A stretch of 64,000 nt of DNA from Polyangia bacterium. Its GTDB lineage: Bacteria > Myxococcota_A > Polyangia > Nannocystales > Nannocystaceae. Position 1 is the stretch's first letter; every line of letters begins with the position of its first letter. A program made the position numbers and the translations under genes. The notes beneath the pieces were generated by a model that searched no databases, was not told the origin of the DNA, and saw only the letters and a list, made by a program, of their open reading frames with translations. The DNA is taken from NCBI GenBank assembly GCA_030424595.1, contig JAUHWG010000006.1, positions 124,001-188,000 of the forward strand. Direction: 5' to 3'. Positions 38,899 through 47,113 of this stretch are shown here, one piece after another.

Positions 38899-39822
38899 AT
38901 GGGACTGCTGTCGGATCTTCTCGAGCAGGTCGCGTCTAGCGAGCCTTCTGAGGTCCTGATCGCGACCGAGCGACCGCTCACGTTGGTCCACTCGGAGGGG
39001 ACCGAGAGCATCGACGGGCTGGTCACGGACCACGAGGTCTACGAGGCGCTGAGCGAGCTCCTCAGCCCTGAGCAGCAGGCTGAGCTCGCCGTCGGGCGTC
39101 GCGTCGAGCTGGATCTCAGCTCCGGCGACGATCGGTGGCGCGTGGTCGCAGAGACAGGCACCGACACGATCAGTATCCGCGCTCAGCCGGCGGTCGATCG
39201 CGATGGGCTCGACGCCGACGAGGTGGTCGTCATCTTCCCGACCGATGTGTGGGCGACGAGCGACGTCCGCGACGAGATCGGCGACATCGACGTCGAGGTG
39301 ATCATCGAGGTCGAGGACATCGACGACGCCGCGACCCGCCGGCACACGGCCGTGCCGATCAAGCGATCGAGCCGCAGCGCTCGGCGGTCTCGGCCGCATC
39401 TCCGCAAGGGCGGTCCGATCCACGACCCGCGAGAGCTCGCGGCCTCGGTGACCCCAGGGACCCTCTGCTTCCTCCACTGGGGGCAGGGTCTCGGAGCGGC
39501 GATCGCCAGGGCGCTCCATCGTTCGGTGCTGATCGTCGACGAGGCCGCGACGGTGAAGAGCGTTCATGTCGACCTCTTGGCCCTGGAGGAGGGGGCCGTC
39601 GTCGTCGTCGCGGTCGAGGATCCGAGCCGTTGGCTCCCGTGGATCCTTCGAAGGGTCGAGGAGGGTATGCGGGTCTTGATAGAGACCCGAGCGACGACGC
39701 AAGATGGGGCACGCAGGGTGCTCCTCGGGGTCGACGCTACGGCGCGAGCCGAGGCCTGGCTCGACGCCCTACGAGTGACCAGCGCCGCGATCCGTGACGG
39801 ACGTTGGAGCGTCGTCGCCTAG
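38899..39822 (+). CDS. PilT-like protein with degenerate ATPase core
   Basis: 307 aa. The first 100 residues (LSDLLEQVASSEPSEVLIA ... LSPEQQAELAVGRRVELDLS) follow the N-terminal domain of PilT/PilU pilus-retraction ATPases. The C-terminal part keeps the order of the ATPase core, but the P-loop position reads HWGQGLGAAIARAL with no GK(S/T), so ATP hydrolysis looks lost; VVVVAVEDPSRWLPWILRRVEEG aligns by eye with the Walker B region. The central acidic linker (EVIIEVEDIDD) is unusual. It may be a regulatory pseudo-ATPase or a diverged remnant. It converges with csrA. A leaderless start is suggested by TATCGT 6 nt upstream. Confidence 0.5.
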   Translation: MGLLSDLLEQVASSEPSEVLIATERPLTLVHSEGTESIDGLVTDHEVYEALSELLSPEQQAELAVGRRVELDLSSGDDRWRVVAETGTDTISIRAQPAVDRDGLDADEVVVIFPTDVWATSDVRDEIGDIDVEVIIEVEDIDDAATRRHTAVPIKRSSRSARRSRPHLRKGGPIHDPRELAASVTPGTLCFLHWGQGLGAAIARALHRSVLIVDEAATVKSVHVDLLALEEGAVVVVAVEDPSRWLPWILRRVEEGMRVLIETRATTQDGARRVLLGVDATARAEAWLDALRVTSAAIRDGRWSVVA

Positions 39823-39828
39823 ATCTAT

Positions 39829-39880
39829 CGTTCAGATCTGTCGTTCAGACCTGTCGTTCAGACCTGTCGTTCAGCTCTGC
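39829..39880. repeat. 13-bp tandem array flanked by a 15-bp direct repeat
   Basis: Four 13-bp units CGTTCAGACCTGT (with variants) fill 39829-39880. A 15-bp direct repeat AGCGTCGTCGCCTAG lies at 39808-39822 and 39897-39911. The first copy carries the stop codon of the PilT-like gene, and the second carries the stop of csrA on the opposite strand. Confidence 0.9.
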
Positions 39881-39907
39881 TGCTTGGGACAGGTCCAGCG
39901 TCGTCGC

Positions 39908-40132
39908 CTAGTCGCCCTCAGAGGCCTTGTCGTCGGCCTCTGTAGCCGGGGGAGCACCCTCTGCGGCCGCCTCTTGGGCGATCTGCAGGTAGAGCTCTTC
40001 GCGATAGACGGGGAGCTCCGCGGGGGCGGATATTCCGAGTCTGACCTGGCGTCCGCGGATCTCTCGGACGACGATCTCAATCTCGTCGCCGATGCGGATC
40101 TTCTGGCCCACTTTACGGGTTAGCGTCAACAT
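39908..40132 (-). CDS. csrA: Carbon storage regulator CsrA
   Basis: 74 aa, RNA-binding dimer that blocks or stabilises mRNAs by binding GGA motifs at ribosome sites. The sequence MLTLTRKVGQKIRIGDEI and VRLGISAPAELPVYREELY is unmistakable CsrA/RsmA; the acidic tail of about 20 residues (GAPPATEADDKASEGD) is longer than in enteric CsrA. I chose ATG 40132 over 40159 because the conserved N-terminus starts there, with GGAGG 5 nt upstream inside the 8-bp palindrome GAGGCCTC, a possible autoregulatory GGA site (inference). It lies downstream of the zinc-peptidase gene on the same strand, 215 nt away. Confidence 0.96.
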   Translation of the reverse strand: MLTLTRKVGQKIRIGDEIEIVVREIRGRQVRLGISAPAELPVYREELYLQIAQEAAAEGAPPATEADDKASEGD

Positions 40133-40347
40133 CGAGGCCTCCATGGCGAGCGCGATCACGTGCGGCGAATAGGTCGCCCGTCACACTCGCTTGATAGCTT
40201 TCGCTGGAACAGCGCCGCGGCGCAAGCGTCATTGTCGAGCATGCTGGCGCACTTCCGCACCTGCGCTGCGAAGCGTGCATCGACGGGGACGTCGCGGTGG
40301 AGCGCGAACCACGGAGAAGGCTCGCCGCGAAGGTCTCACCATCGCGC

Positions 40348-41964
40348 TCACTCACGGCAAAGGGCGCGCTCACGGGCGGCCTCGGTGTCCGCCTCCGCAA
40401 GCTTCGCAAGTCGAGCGAGGTCGCAGTGAACCGCGGGGATGAAGGGATTGACCCGAAGCGACCGAGCGAGGGCGATCCGTGCACCATCAACATCCCCGAT
40501 CCGAAGACGCGCGCGGCCTTCGGCGGCGGCGATGCTCGCGTTCTCTGGATCCGCACGAGCTGCCAGCTCGAGCAGCGGTAGCGCCCGCGCAGCATCGTCG
40601 AGGTTGAGGTAGATCTCACCGAGACGACGAGCCAGCTTTGGATCCCGTCGGGCCTTTGGATCGACGCGACGGGCCTTCTCGTACTGCAACGCCGCTGCGC
40701 GCTCCTGACCGCGGAGCGTGAGCAGGACCCCGAGGCGGGCGTGCTGGCGCGCTCGTCCGCCGCCCAGGTGGGAGAAGACATCGCCGAAGAGCGAGGGGTC
40801 AACGTCGCTGGTCTGACCGTCGCCAAAGCGCCGGGCCTTGAACGTCGAGCTCTCGCCCTTCGCCGCCGCGGTCATGCGCTTGGTGTGGCGCGCCCACATC
40901 CGCATGAACTCGGAGAAGTCCGCACCCCACGCGCCGGCGAAGGCCTCCTCAGCGCTCTCGCCGTCGCGGACACGGTCGAGGATCTGGGTCATGCCATCGC
41001 CGCCGCGGCTCTCGCGGAGAAAGCTGAGCATGGTCTCGACCTCGGCGTAGGCGAGGGCGGCACGCTCCTGCGAGGGCAACATCGCGATCGACGGCGACAT
41101 CTCGTCGAGGCTGACGAGGTCGTCATGCTCGAGCGCATCATGGAGCAGCTGTAGGCTCGCCGGCGCCAGCGGGGGGGTTGTCGCGCTCCGCCAGCGAGAC
41201 TCCAGCAGCTTGGCCAGACCCTCCTGCAGCCAGACTGGCGCGAGGTTCCGCGTTCGCACCGTGATCAGGTAGTGGACGTACTCGTGGACCGCGGTGTCCA
41301 GCCACGGGTAGCCGAAGAGGAGCACCCGCGGGGTGACCATGACGATCCGCCGGTACTTGGTGATCCCGATCGTCCCGGTCGCGTAGATGTTGTCGAGGCT
41401 CAGCGGGGTGACCAGCGCGAGCTTGGCGGGATCGTCGAGGAACTCGAAGCGGATAGGCTCGTCGGGCGTGACCCCGAGCTCGTCGCCCAGGACCCTGCGC
41501 GCGGCCGCCATCGCGTCGAAGAGGTACGGGGCCAGGAGGGTGTCCTTGGGGTCGGCGAAGACCGCCTCAACGGTGTGATCATCGCTGCGGACGAGGACCG
41601 CCGAGCCGAGCGCTCGCTGCGACCCGCGGGCGAGCGCGAGATAGTGGCGAGCGTCCTTGTGGGCGGCGGTGTCGGCCGGGAAGTCGGCGCTCGCGAGCGC
41701 AGCGGTCAAGAGGCTCTCTGCGCGGGCGTAGTCGGCCCGGTAGATCGCGAGGATCCCCTCCTGGGCTTGGCGTGTGGGGCCTCGCGGTGTGTCCCGAAGC
41801 GCAGCCTCAGCGGCCTCTAGATCCCAGGCCGTGATGCTCTCCTCGAAGGTCGGCGTCGCGGCAACCGCCGAGGGCGGCGAGGCGAGCAGGGCGATGCCGA
41901 GGAGGCCGGCGCAGAGGCCAACGCGGAAGCCAGTGCGGACGTGATCCAGGAGGCTCAGGATCAT
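40348..41964 (-). CDS. Secreted zinc metallopeptidase (peptidase MA-like) with TPR tail
   Basis: 538 aa. A signal peptide (about 12-36, LLGIALLASPPSAVAA) precedes a TPR-like helical part (45-115), a gluzincin-type catalytic domain with H227-EYV-H231 and the third ligand region WLQEGLA (Glu248), and a C-terminal TPR block (about 400-520). The pattern fits the peptidase MA/DUF1570 group; substrates are unknown. Its ATG overlaps the stop of the DUF4175 gene by 4 nt, so the two are translationally coupled. Confidence 0.82.
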   Translation of the reverse strand: MILSLLDHVRTGFRVGLCAGLLGIALLASPPSAVAATPTFEESITAWDLEAAEAALRDTPRGPTRQAQEGILAIYRADYARAESLLTAALASADFPADTAAHKDARHYLALARGSQRALGSAVLVRSDDHTVEAVFADPKDTLLAPYLFDAMAAARRVLGDELGVTPDEPIRFEFLDDPAKLALVTPLSLDNIYATGTIGITKYRRIVMVTPRVLLFGYPWLDTAVHEYVHYLITVRTRNLAPVWLQEGLAKLLESRWRSATTPPLAPASLQLLHDALEHDDLVSLDEMSPSIAMLPSQERAALAYAEVETMLSFLRESRGGDGMTQILDRVRDGESAEEAFAGAWGADFSEFMRMWARHTKRMTAAAKGESSTFKARRFGDGQTSDVDPSLFGDVFSHLGGGRARQHARLGVLLTLRGQERAAALQYEKARRVDPKARRDPKLARRLGEIYLNLDDAARALPLLELAARADPENASIAAAEGRARLRIGDVDGARIALARSLRVNPFIPAVHCDLARLAKLAEADTEAARERALCRE

Positions 41965-44945
41965 CGGAGGAGCTCCTCGTAGTAGCGCTTGACCGGCTCG
42001 GTGTAGCCCGCTGGCGCCTCTTCCCGCATCGCGTCCATGACGTCGTCGCGGAGGGAACGATCACGCTCGCTCGCGGTCGAGGTGCGCCCAGGGCCGCCGC
42101 TCGGGCTTGAGGCTGTGCGCCGCAACGAGTTGATCGCCCCTTGGATCCGCTGGATCGCCTCGGCCTGAGCCCGAAGGGCCGCGCCGGTGTCTCGCTCCTC
42201 GAGCGCGTCGAGGCTCTGCTCGAGCTTCTCAGCGGCGGACTTGAGCTCTTTGCGCCCCGCCTCGGGCAGGTGTTCGGCCTCTGGCAGGCTGAGGAGTTCG
42301 CGGGCCCTCGCGCCGAGCCCCGCCTGGCGGACCCCGAGATCTGCGAGGCGCTCGTCGTCTAGCAACTCGTCAAGGTCGTCTGGGAGTGAGTCCGCGGATC
42401 GCCTCTGGAGCTTGGCCGCGGCGTCGCGGAGCTTGGCGAGCTGTTTGGCCTCGGCCTCGCCCGCTTCTGCTCCGCCTAGGGCCCGCTCGATCGCGTCGCG
42501 GAGGGCGGTCGCGGCCTCGTGGGCGTCGAGCGCTCCGTTGGTGGTCGCGATCCGGCGGAGCTCCTCAACGGCGTCGCCGATCGCCCGCCGACCTTCGCGG
42601 CCGAGGCGGGCGTCGTTGACCTCGTCCAGGCTGCGCTCGATCGTCGTCGCGGACGCGCGGAGGGCCTCGGCCTCGTCGTCTTCGAGCGTCTCCTCGGCGA
42701 TCCTCTCGCGCCACTCTTGATGGGCCCCGCGGCTCTCCCCCTCAACGCCGCGCTCTCCGTCCTGAAGGCGGCTGAGCTCGCGGAGGAGCTTGAGCCGGGC
42801 TCTCTCTTGCGGGCTGACGTTCGCCTCGGGGGCGTCGGCGAGACGATCCTGGACCTCCTCGCGGAGGCCACGGAGCTCGTTTAGGCGCTCCTTGGCCCGG
42901 GCGATGGCGCCGTCGATATCCCCGCGGCGGAGCTGCTCGTCGAGGTCCTGGTGGTCCATTCGGGCCTGCATCGCCTGGAACGCGTCGAGGTTGAGGAACT
43001 GGTGATCGACCTCCTTGTCGAGCTGGCTTCGGGCGTCCTGGACCCGACGGAGATCCTGCCGTAAGCGCGCCTGGAGCTCTTCGATCATCGGCGCGACGCT
43101 GCGGTCGCCAGCCTTGAGGCGCTCCAGGAGATCGACGAGCTTGCGCTGTGACGCCTCGACCCGGGCGACGAGCCCCTCGATGCGGGCGACGATCTGGCTG
43201 TCGACGAGGTCATCGATGCGAATGATCTCATCCTCGAGCTCCAGAACCTGTCGCTCATGGTTGCCGGCGAGCATCGCGAGCAGGGATTGGGCCCGGGCTG
43301 GGGCGCCCACAGCGGCGCCGATCGGGACCCGCTCGTGGAGTTTCTCGGCGACGACAAAGCTCCTGCGGAGGCGGCCGTGGATCGCCGTGAGGGTCTCGGC
43401 GTCGCGGCCGTTGCTCATCGCGTCGACAGCGACGCGGTCGAGGCTGGTGGCGAGGAGGGCCAGAAGCTCGCCCAGGTTTCTGTGGAGGACTCGCGCCTCG
43501 GCGAGCCTCTCGCGCGGGCTCTCCGTCGATCTGCGGTCGAAGACCGTCGTCGTCATCCGCTCCGCGAGGTGATCGACCGCAGCGTCGCGGAGCGCCCGTA
43601 GCGAGTCGATGTTCTCGGCGTGCTCCTTCTCCTGGTCGCGCACGCCGAGCCGCATACGCGTCGAGGCGGTCACCTTTCCTGTCCCCGCGTGTCCGGTCGT
43701 TGGCTGTGGCGTGGGGTCGTTGTCGCGGACCTCGATCCAAAACTCGAGCTCGCTCCGCTCCGGGAGCGGCATCGCCGAGAGGTCCCAGTCGAAGCGATGA
43801 TTCCAGGTGCGTCCCGCGGGGGGAGCGCCGACGCGGATCCGGGTCGGCGGTTCATCGCCATGGGCGATCACCAGCTCTGCGCCCGCAAAGCCGAAGTCGT
43901 CGTGGGCGCGGAAGCGGAGCTCGACAGAGTCGAGCTCCGTCGGAGCTCTGTCGGCGCTCGCGAGCGGGAGCAGCTCGATCTCCGGGGCTTCGTCGACGTC
44001 GATCTCGATCGGTGCCGGGGGGGAGCTGCGCTGAACACCGTCGAGCACCGCGAGCACGGTCCAGACGCCAGGATCGTAGACCATGAATTCGCCGACGAAG
44101 CGGCCGTCAGCGGTGCGATCGAGCTCCAGCGGCCGTGGGGGGGGGGCGTCGCTGAGCGACGGTGCGTCGGCGCTGAAGACCCAGGTGAGCGCCCCAGCCG
44201 AGGGTCGGGCTCGGATGTCGATGAGCAGCCGCGTAGCTCGCGGGACTCGCAGCGAGCCGCTCGGGTTTTCGACCCTACGCGCCGGTCTGCCGGTGTGCTC
44301 GGGATACTGGAGGGTCAGGGCGAGCGAGTTCCACAGCGGCGCAGGTGGAGGAGGGGGGCGACCGTCGATCCTGCGATAGAGGAGGGAGGATGCGTCTCGG
44401 ACATCTTTCGAGGCGAGGCTCGAGCCTGCGATCCCGAGGGCGAGGGCGATGGGGATGAGGAGGCGGGGGCTCGAAGGCGGGAGAACATCGATCTCACCGA
44501 GCATCCGCAGGCGGGCGTCGACCTGCTCGACGTAGGCCTCCGCTAGATCCCGTGAGTCCAAGATGGAGGGCGAGCGGGGTGAGTCCGTCTCGAGCGCAGA
44601 CCACGTCTCCAGCGCGGCCAGGAGATCGCTACGGGCCTGGGCGCTGAGGGAAGAGCGGGGCGCTCGAGCGATCGTCCGCGCACTTCGCAGGGCCCCCCCT
44701 GCGAGCCGGCGGATCCGACGGATCGCGCGGAGGAGGACGCCAGCGCAGAGCACACACACAAGCGCGCCTGCGAGCGGCGCGACCACATCACCGCGGAGGG
44801 TGAGGGCCGTGAGAACGAGCGCGAGCGCGCCGATAGCCGTGCTCCCGGCCGCAATGACCACGAGCGCCATCGCCAGCTCGTGGCGCAGTGTTATCATCCT
44901 GGCTCGACCAACGAGCCTCAAGAGAAAGGAAGGGCGCACGGCCAT
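41961..44945 (-). CDS. DUF4175-like membrane protein with long coiled-coil region
   Basis: 994 aa. Three N-terminal hydrophobic spans (about 23-48, 52-75, 160-180) are followed by an Ig-like beta-rich region (about 215-415) and a very long charged helical coiled coil (about 440-930), ending in GYTEPVKRYYEELLR, the tail typical of DUF4175 proteins. The family has no assigned activity and, to my knowledge, is often near MoxR/BatA-type genes, none of which are here. Coupling with the downstream metallopeptidase suggests joint envelope function (inference). A run of ten G (44137-44146 on the plus strand) codes a Pro stretch and could slip. Confidence 0.78.
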   Translation of the reverse strand: MAVRPSFLLRLVGRARMITLRHELAMALVVIAAGSTAIGALALVLTALTLRGDVVAPLAGALVCVLCAGVLLRAIRRIRRLAGGALRSARTIARAPRSSLSAQARSDLLAALETWSALETDSPRSPSILDSRDLAEAYVEQVDARLRMLGEIDVLPPSSPRLLIPIALALGIAGSSLASKDVRDASSLLYRRIDGRPPPPPAPLWNSLALTLQYPEHTGRPARRVENPSGSLRVPRATRLLIDIRARPSAGALTWVFSADAPSLSDAPPPRPLELDRTADGRFVGEFMVYDPGVWTVLAVLDGVQRSSPPAPIEIDVDEAPEIELLPLASADRAPTELDSVELRFRAHDDFGFAGAELVIAHGDEPPTRIRVGAPPAGRTWNHRFDWDLSAMPLPERSELEFWIEVRDNDPTPQPTTGHAGTGKVTASTRMRLGVRDQEKEHAENIDSLRALRDAAVDHLAERMTTTVFDRRSTESPRERLAEARVLHRNLGELLALLATSLDRVAVDAMSNGRDAETLTAIHGRLRRSFVVAEKLHERVPIGAAVGAPARAQSLLAMLAGNHERQVLELEDEIIRIDDLVDSQIVARIEGLVARVEASQRKLVDLLERLKAGDRSVAPMIEELQARLRQDLRRVQDARSQLDKEVDHQFLNLDAFQAMQARMDHQDLDEQLRRGDIDGAIARAKERLNELRGLREEVQDRLADAPEANVSPQERARLKLLRELSRLQDGERGVEGESRGAHQEWRERIAEETLEDDEAEALRASATTIERSLDEVNDARLGREGRRAIGDAVEELRRIATTNGALDAHEAATALRDAIERALGGAEAGEAEAKQLAKLRDAAAKLQRRSADSLPDDLDELLDDERLADLGVRQAGLGARARELLSLPEAEHLPEAGRKELKSAAEKLEQSLDALEERDTGAALRAQAEAIQRIQGAINSLRRTASSPSGGPGRTSTASERDRSLRDDVMDAMREEAPAGYTEPVKRYYEELLR

Positions 44946-45109
44946 CGCTAGCGCCCTTGGGTATAACCGCCTCGGTATGCTCCGTCACCGCGCGATAGTC
45001 GCGCCATCTCCCTCTGTCGCCGCCAGACGCCCAAACTTCTACACCGTACGTGCGCGCAGACCGCTCTGAATAGCCGGTTGGAACGCACGTCGAAGGGACC
45101 AACAAAAAC

Positions 45110-45784
45110 GTGGTTTCTCCTGATGCTGACGACCAGGTGTTGGTCGAAGCCTGCCGCGCTGGCGATCGGCGCGCGTTCAAATTTCTCATGGTGCGCTATC
45201 AGCGCAAGGTCTACTCGGTGGCGTTCGGCTACCTGCGAAATCAAGAGGATGCGCTCGACGTCGTTCAAGAGGCCTTTATCAAGGTCCACCGGTACCTCGC
45301 GAAGTTCGAGGGGAACTCCAGCTTCTACACCTGGCTCTATCGGATCGTGACCAACCTCTGCATCGATCACTTGCGAAAGAGCAAGCGCCACCGGGCCCTG
45401 GAGTTCGACGACAAGCTTCGTCATGAGTCCAAGGGCGGCGAAACCCTAGGTACCCACCATCGTCCTCTCTCGGCGATGGGCGATCCGGCGAGCGTGCTGC
45501 AGCGCCAGGAGATCCTGGACGCTGTTCAGGAGGGTCTTCAGTACCTGAGCGACAAGCATCGGGCCGTGATCATCATGCGTGAGCTCCAGGGCATGTCGTA
45601 CGCGGAGATGGCGACGACCATGGGGTGCTCGAAGGGCACGATCATGAGCCGCCTTTTCCACGCTCGGCGCAACATGCAAAAAATTCTCTCAGAGAAGCTG
45701 GAATACCAGCCGAGTGAATCGAACAAAGAGCCCGCTGAGAAGTCTAAGAAGGCCATGAAGTCGGCTGAGGCGGTGATGCCATGA
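45110..45784 (+). CDS. ECF-type RNA polymerase sigma factor
   Basis: 224 aa. Region 2 (about 18-85) shows FGYLRNQEDALDVVQEAFIKVHR and WLYRIVTNLCIDHLRK; region 4 (about 135-185) shows QYLSDKHRAVIIMRELQGMSYAEMATTMGCSKGTIMSRLFHARR. The linker and lack of region 3 fit a group-IV sigma factor of the RpoE class. The 30-residue Lys/Glu-rich tail is extra. GTG 45110 has GAAGGGA upstream. Its stop overlaps the anti-sigma gene by 4 nt (ATGA). Confidence 0.93.
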   Translation: MVSPDADDQVLVEACRAGDRRAFKFLMVRYQRKVYSVAFGYLRNQEDALDVVQEAFIKVHRYLAKFEGNSSFYTWLYRIVTNLCIDHLRKSKRHRALEFDDKLRHESKGGETLGTHHRPLSAMGDPASVLQRQEILDAVQEGLQYLSDKHRAVIIMRELQGMSYAEMATTMGCSKGTIMSRLFHARRNMQKILSEKLEYQPSESNKEPAEKSKKAMKSAEAVMP

Positions 45785-46434
45785 ATCCGGTGAGCGAAAT
45801 CGAGAATCTACACGCCTACTTTGACGGCGAGCTCCCGGACGAGGAGCGCAAGGCCATCGAGGCGATGCTCACGGAGGATGCCGAGGCGACGCTTGCTGAG
45901 CTTTCGCTCCTTCGTCAGGCGATCTCTGTCGGCCTCGAGGCCGAGGCCGAGAAGATCCCAGAGGCGCGCTTTGAGCAGCTTTGGGACGAGGTCGAGCGAA
46001 CCCTCGAGCGGGACGCGAGGCTGCAACAGGCCGCCGACTCCGACGTTTCGCTCTGGAGCCGCGTGGGCGCCTTCTTCAAGCCACTATGGGCGCCGACCGC
46101 CGCCCTCGCCGGGGTCGCAGCGGCGGCGGCGATCTACATTGGTAGCGGAGAGTCTGAGCCAACAGAGAATACGCCGGTCTCCGTCGCGTCGAATGACGGG
46201 CCCGCTCAAGAGGCGGCAGACGAACCGATGCCACTCGCACCGCTCCAAGACGACAGGATCGCCGCAAACGTCGAGGCTGACGAGATGCCCTCGAACAACG
46301 AGGCGGAGATCCAACGGATCGAGTTCGGCGGCAAGACCGGACGGATCGACCGGATCGAGAGCAAGCAGGGCATCACCACCGTCATCTGGATCGATGACGA
46401 GGACGAGACACTGGACAGTGAGCGAGCGCTATGA
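45781..46434 (+). CDS. Membrane anti-sigma factor
   Basis: 217 aa. The N-terminus ENLHAYFDGELPDEERKAIEAML has the anti-sigma fold start but lacks the HxxxCxxC zinc motif, so it is not a ZAS-type. A single membrane helix (about 105-123, APTAALAGVAAAAAIY) separates the cytoplasmic sigma-binding part from an acidic periplasmic tail. It should hold the upstream sigma factor at the membrane until a signal releases it. Overlaps at both ends (ATGA) couple it to the sigma and secreted genes. Confidence 0.85.
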   Translation: MNPVSEIENLHAYFDGELPDEERKAIEAMLTEDAEATLAELSLLRQAISVGLEAEAEKIPEARFEQLWDEVERTLERDARLQQAADSDVSLWSRVGAFFKPLWAPTAALAGVAAAAAIYIGSGESEPTENTPVSVASNDGPAQEAADEPMPLAPLQDDRIAANVEADEMPSNNEAEIQRIEFGGKTGRIDRIESKQGITTVIWIDDEDETLDSERAL

Positions 46435-46958
46435 AGCACCGCAGGACGATCTTCACCCGGCTCTTTCCCAGGCCCTTTACTCGGCTCTGGGCTCCGATCT
46501 TCGCGTCGAGCCTAGTCCCCCTCGCGACGGTCAGCGGTGCTCTCTTGCTCGCCCCGGCGCAGGCTCAAGCGGAGGCGACGAGCGCGACCTGTGAGATTCA
46601 CACGGTGCTCGCGATGAAGACTGGCGACGGGATCCCCGACGAGCTCGGCTTCCTCGCAGGACAGCTTCGCGACGATCAGTTCGCGGCGTTCAAGAGCTTC
46701 CGGTTGCTCGAGAGCAAGTCGCTCAAGCTCAAGCTCGGCGAGACCGGCGCGGCGATGATGACGTCGGGTCATCAGCTCAAGCTTCAGCTCCTCGACGCCG
46801 AGAGCTCCAAGCTCAAGCTGCACGCGGTGCTCGCCTCTGGCGAGAAGGTCTTGGTCGACACCGACTACAGGATCGAGAGCAATGGGATCCTCTTGATCGG
46901 CGGGGTTCGGCATCCGGACGGCAAAGTATTCTTCGCGATCCGTTGTCGCGGCGGCTGA
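46431..46958 (+). CDS. Secreted protein of a sigma/anti-sigma operon
   Basis: 175 aa. A long basic N-terminus (about 20 residues) and a hydrophobic core (PIFASSLVPLATVSGALLLAPAQAQA) predict a Sec signal with cleavage near residue 48. The mature part of about 125 residues has two Cys, a beta pattern and the repeated KLKLxL pattern, with no known family that I can name. Coupled translation after the anti-sigma gene suggests it belongs to the same regulatory unit, for example as a periplasmic sensor partner or regulon target (inference). Confidence 0.7.
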   Translation: MKHRRTIFTRLFPRPFTRLWAPIFASSLVPLATVSGALLLAPAQAQAEATSATCEIHTVLAMKTGDGIPDELGFLAGQLRDDQFAAFKSFRLLESKSLKLKLGETGAAMMTSGHQLKLQLLDAESSKLKLHAVLASGEKVLVDTDYRIESNGILLIGGVRHPDGKVFFAIRCRGG

Positions 46959-46983
46959 GCGCATCCCTAGCGCTTCTGAGCAG

Positions 46984-47014
46984 AGGGCTCGCGGGTATCT
47001 CGCGGGCCCTTTCT
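46984..47014 (+). terminator. Intrinsic terminator after the sigma operon
   Basis: AGGGCTCGCG (46984-46993) pairs with CGCGGGCCCT (47001-47010), with one G-U, and TTTCT follows. It separates the operon from the peptidoglycan-synthase gene. Confidence 0.6.
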
Positions 47015-47113
47015 GCGTCTGGCTCCCGCGCTCGCCCAACAGCTGTCCTCCACCGGCGAAACGCATGATGTTGGTCTGACGCGCCGATCTGGGTACTCTT
47101 GGCCGACCGAATT

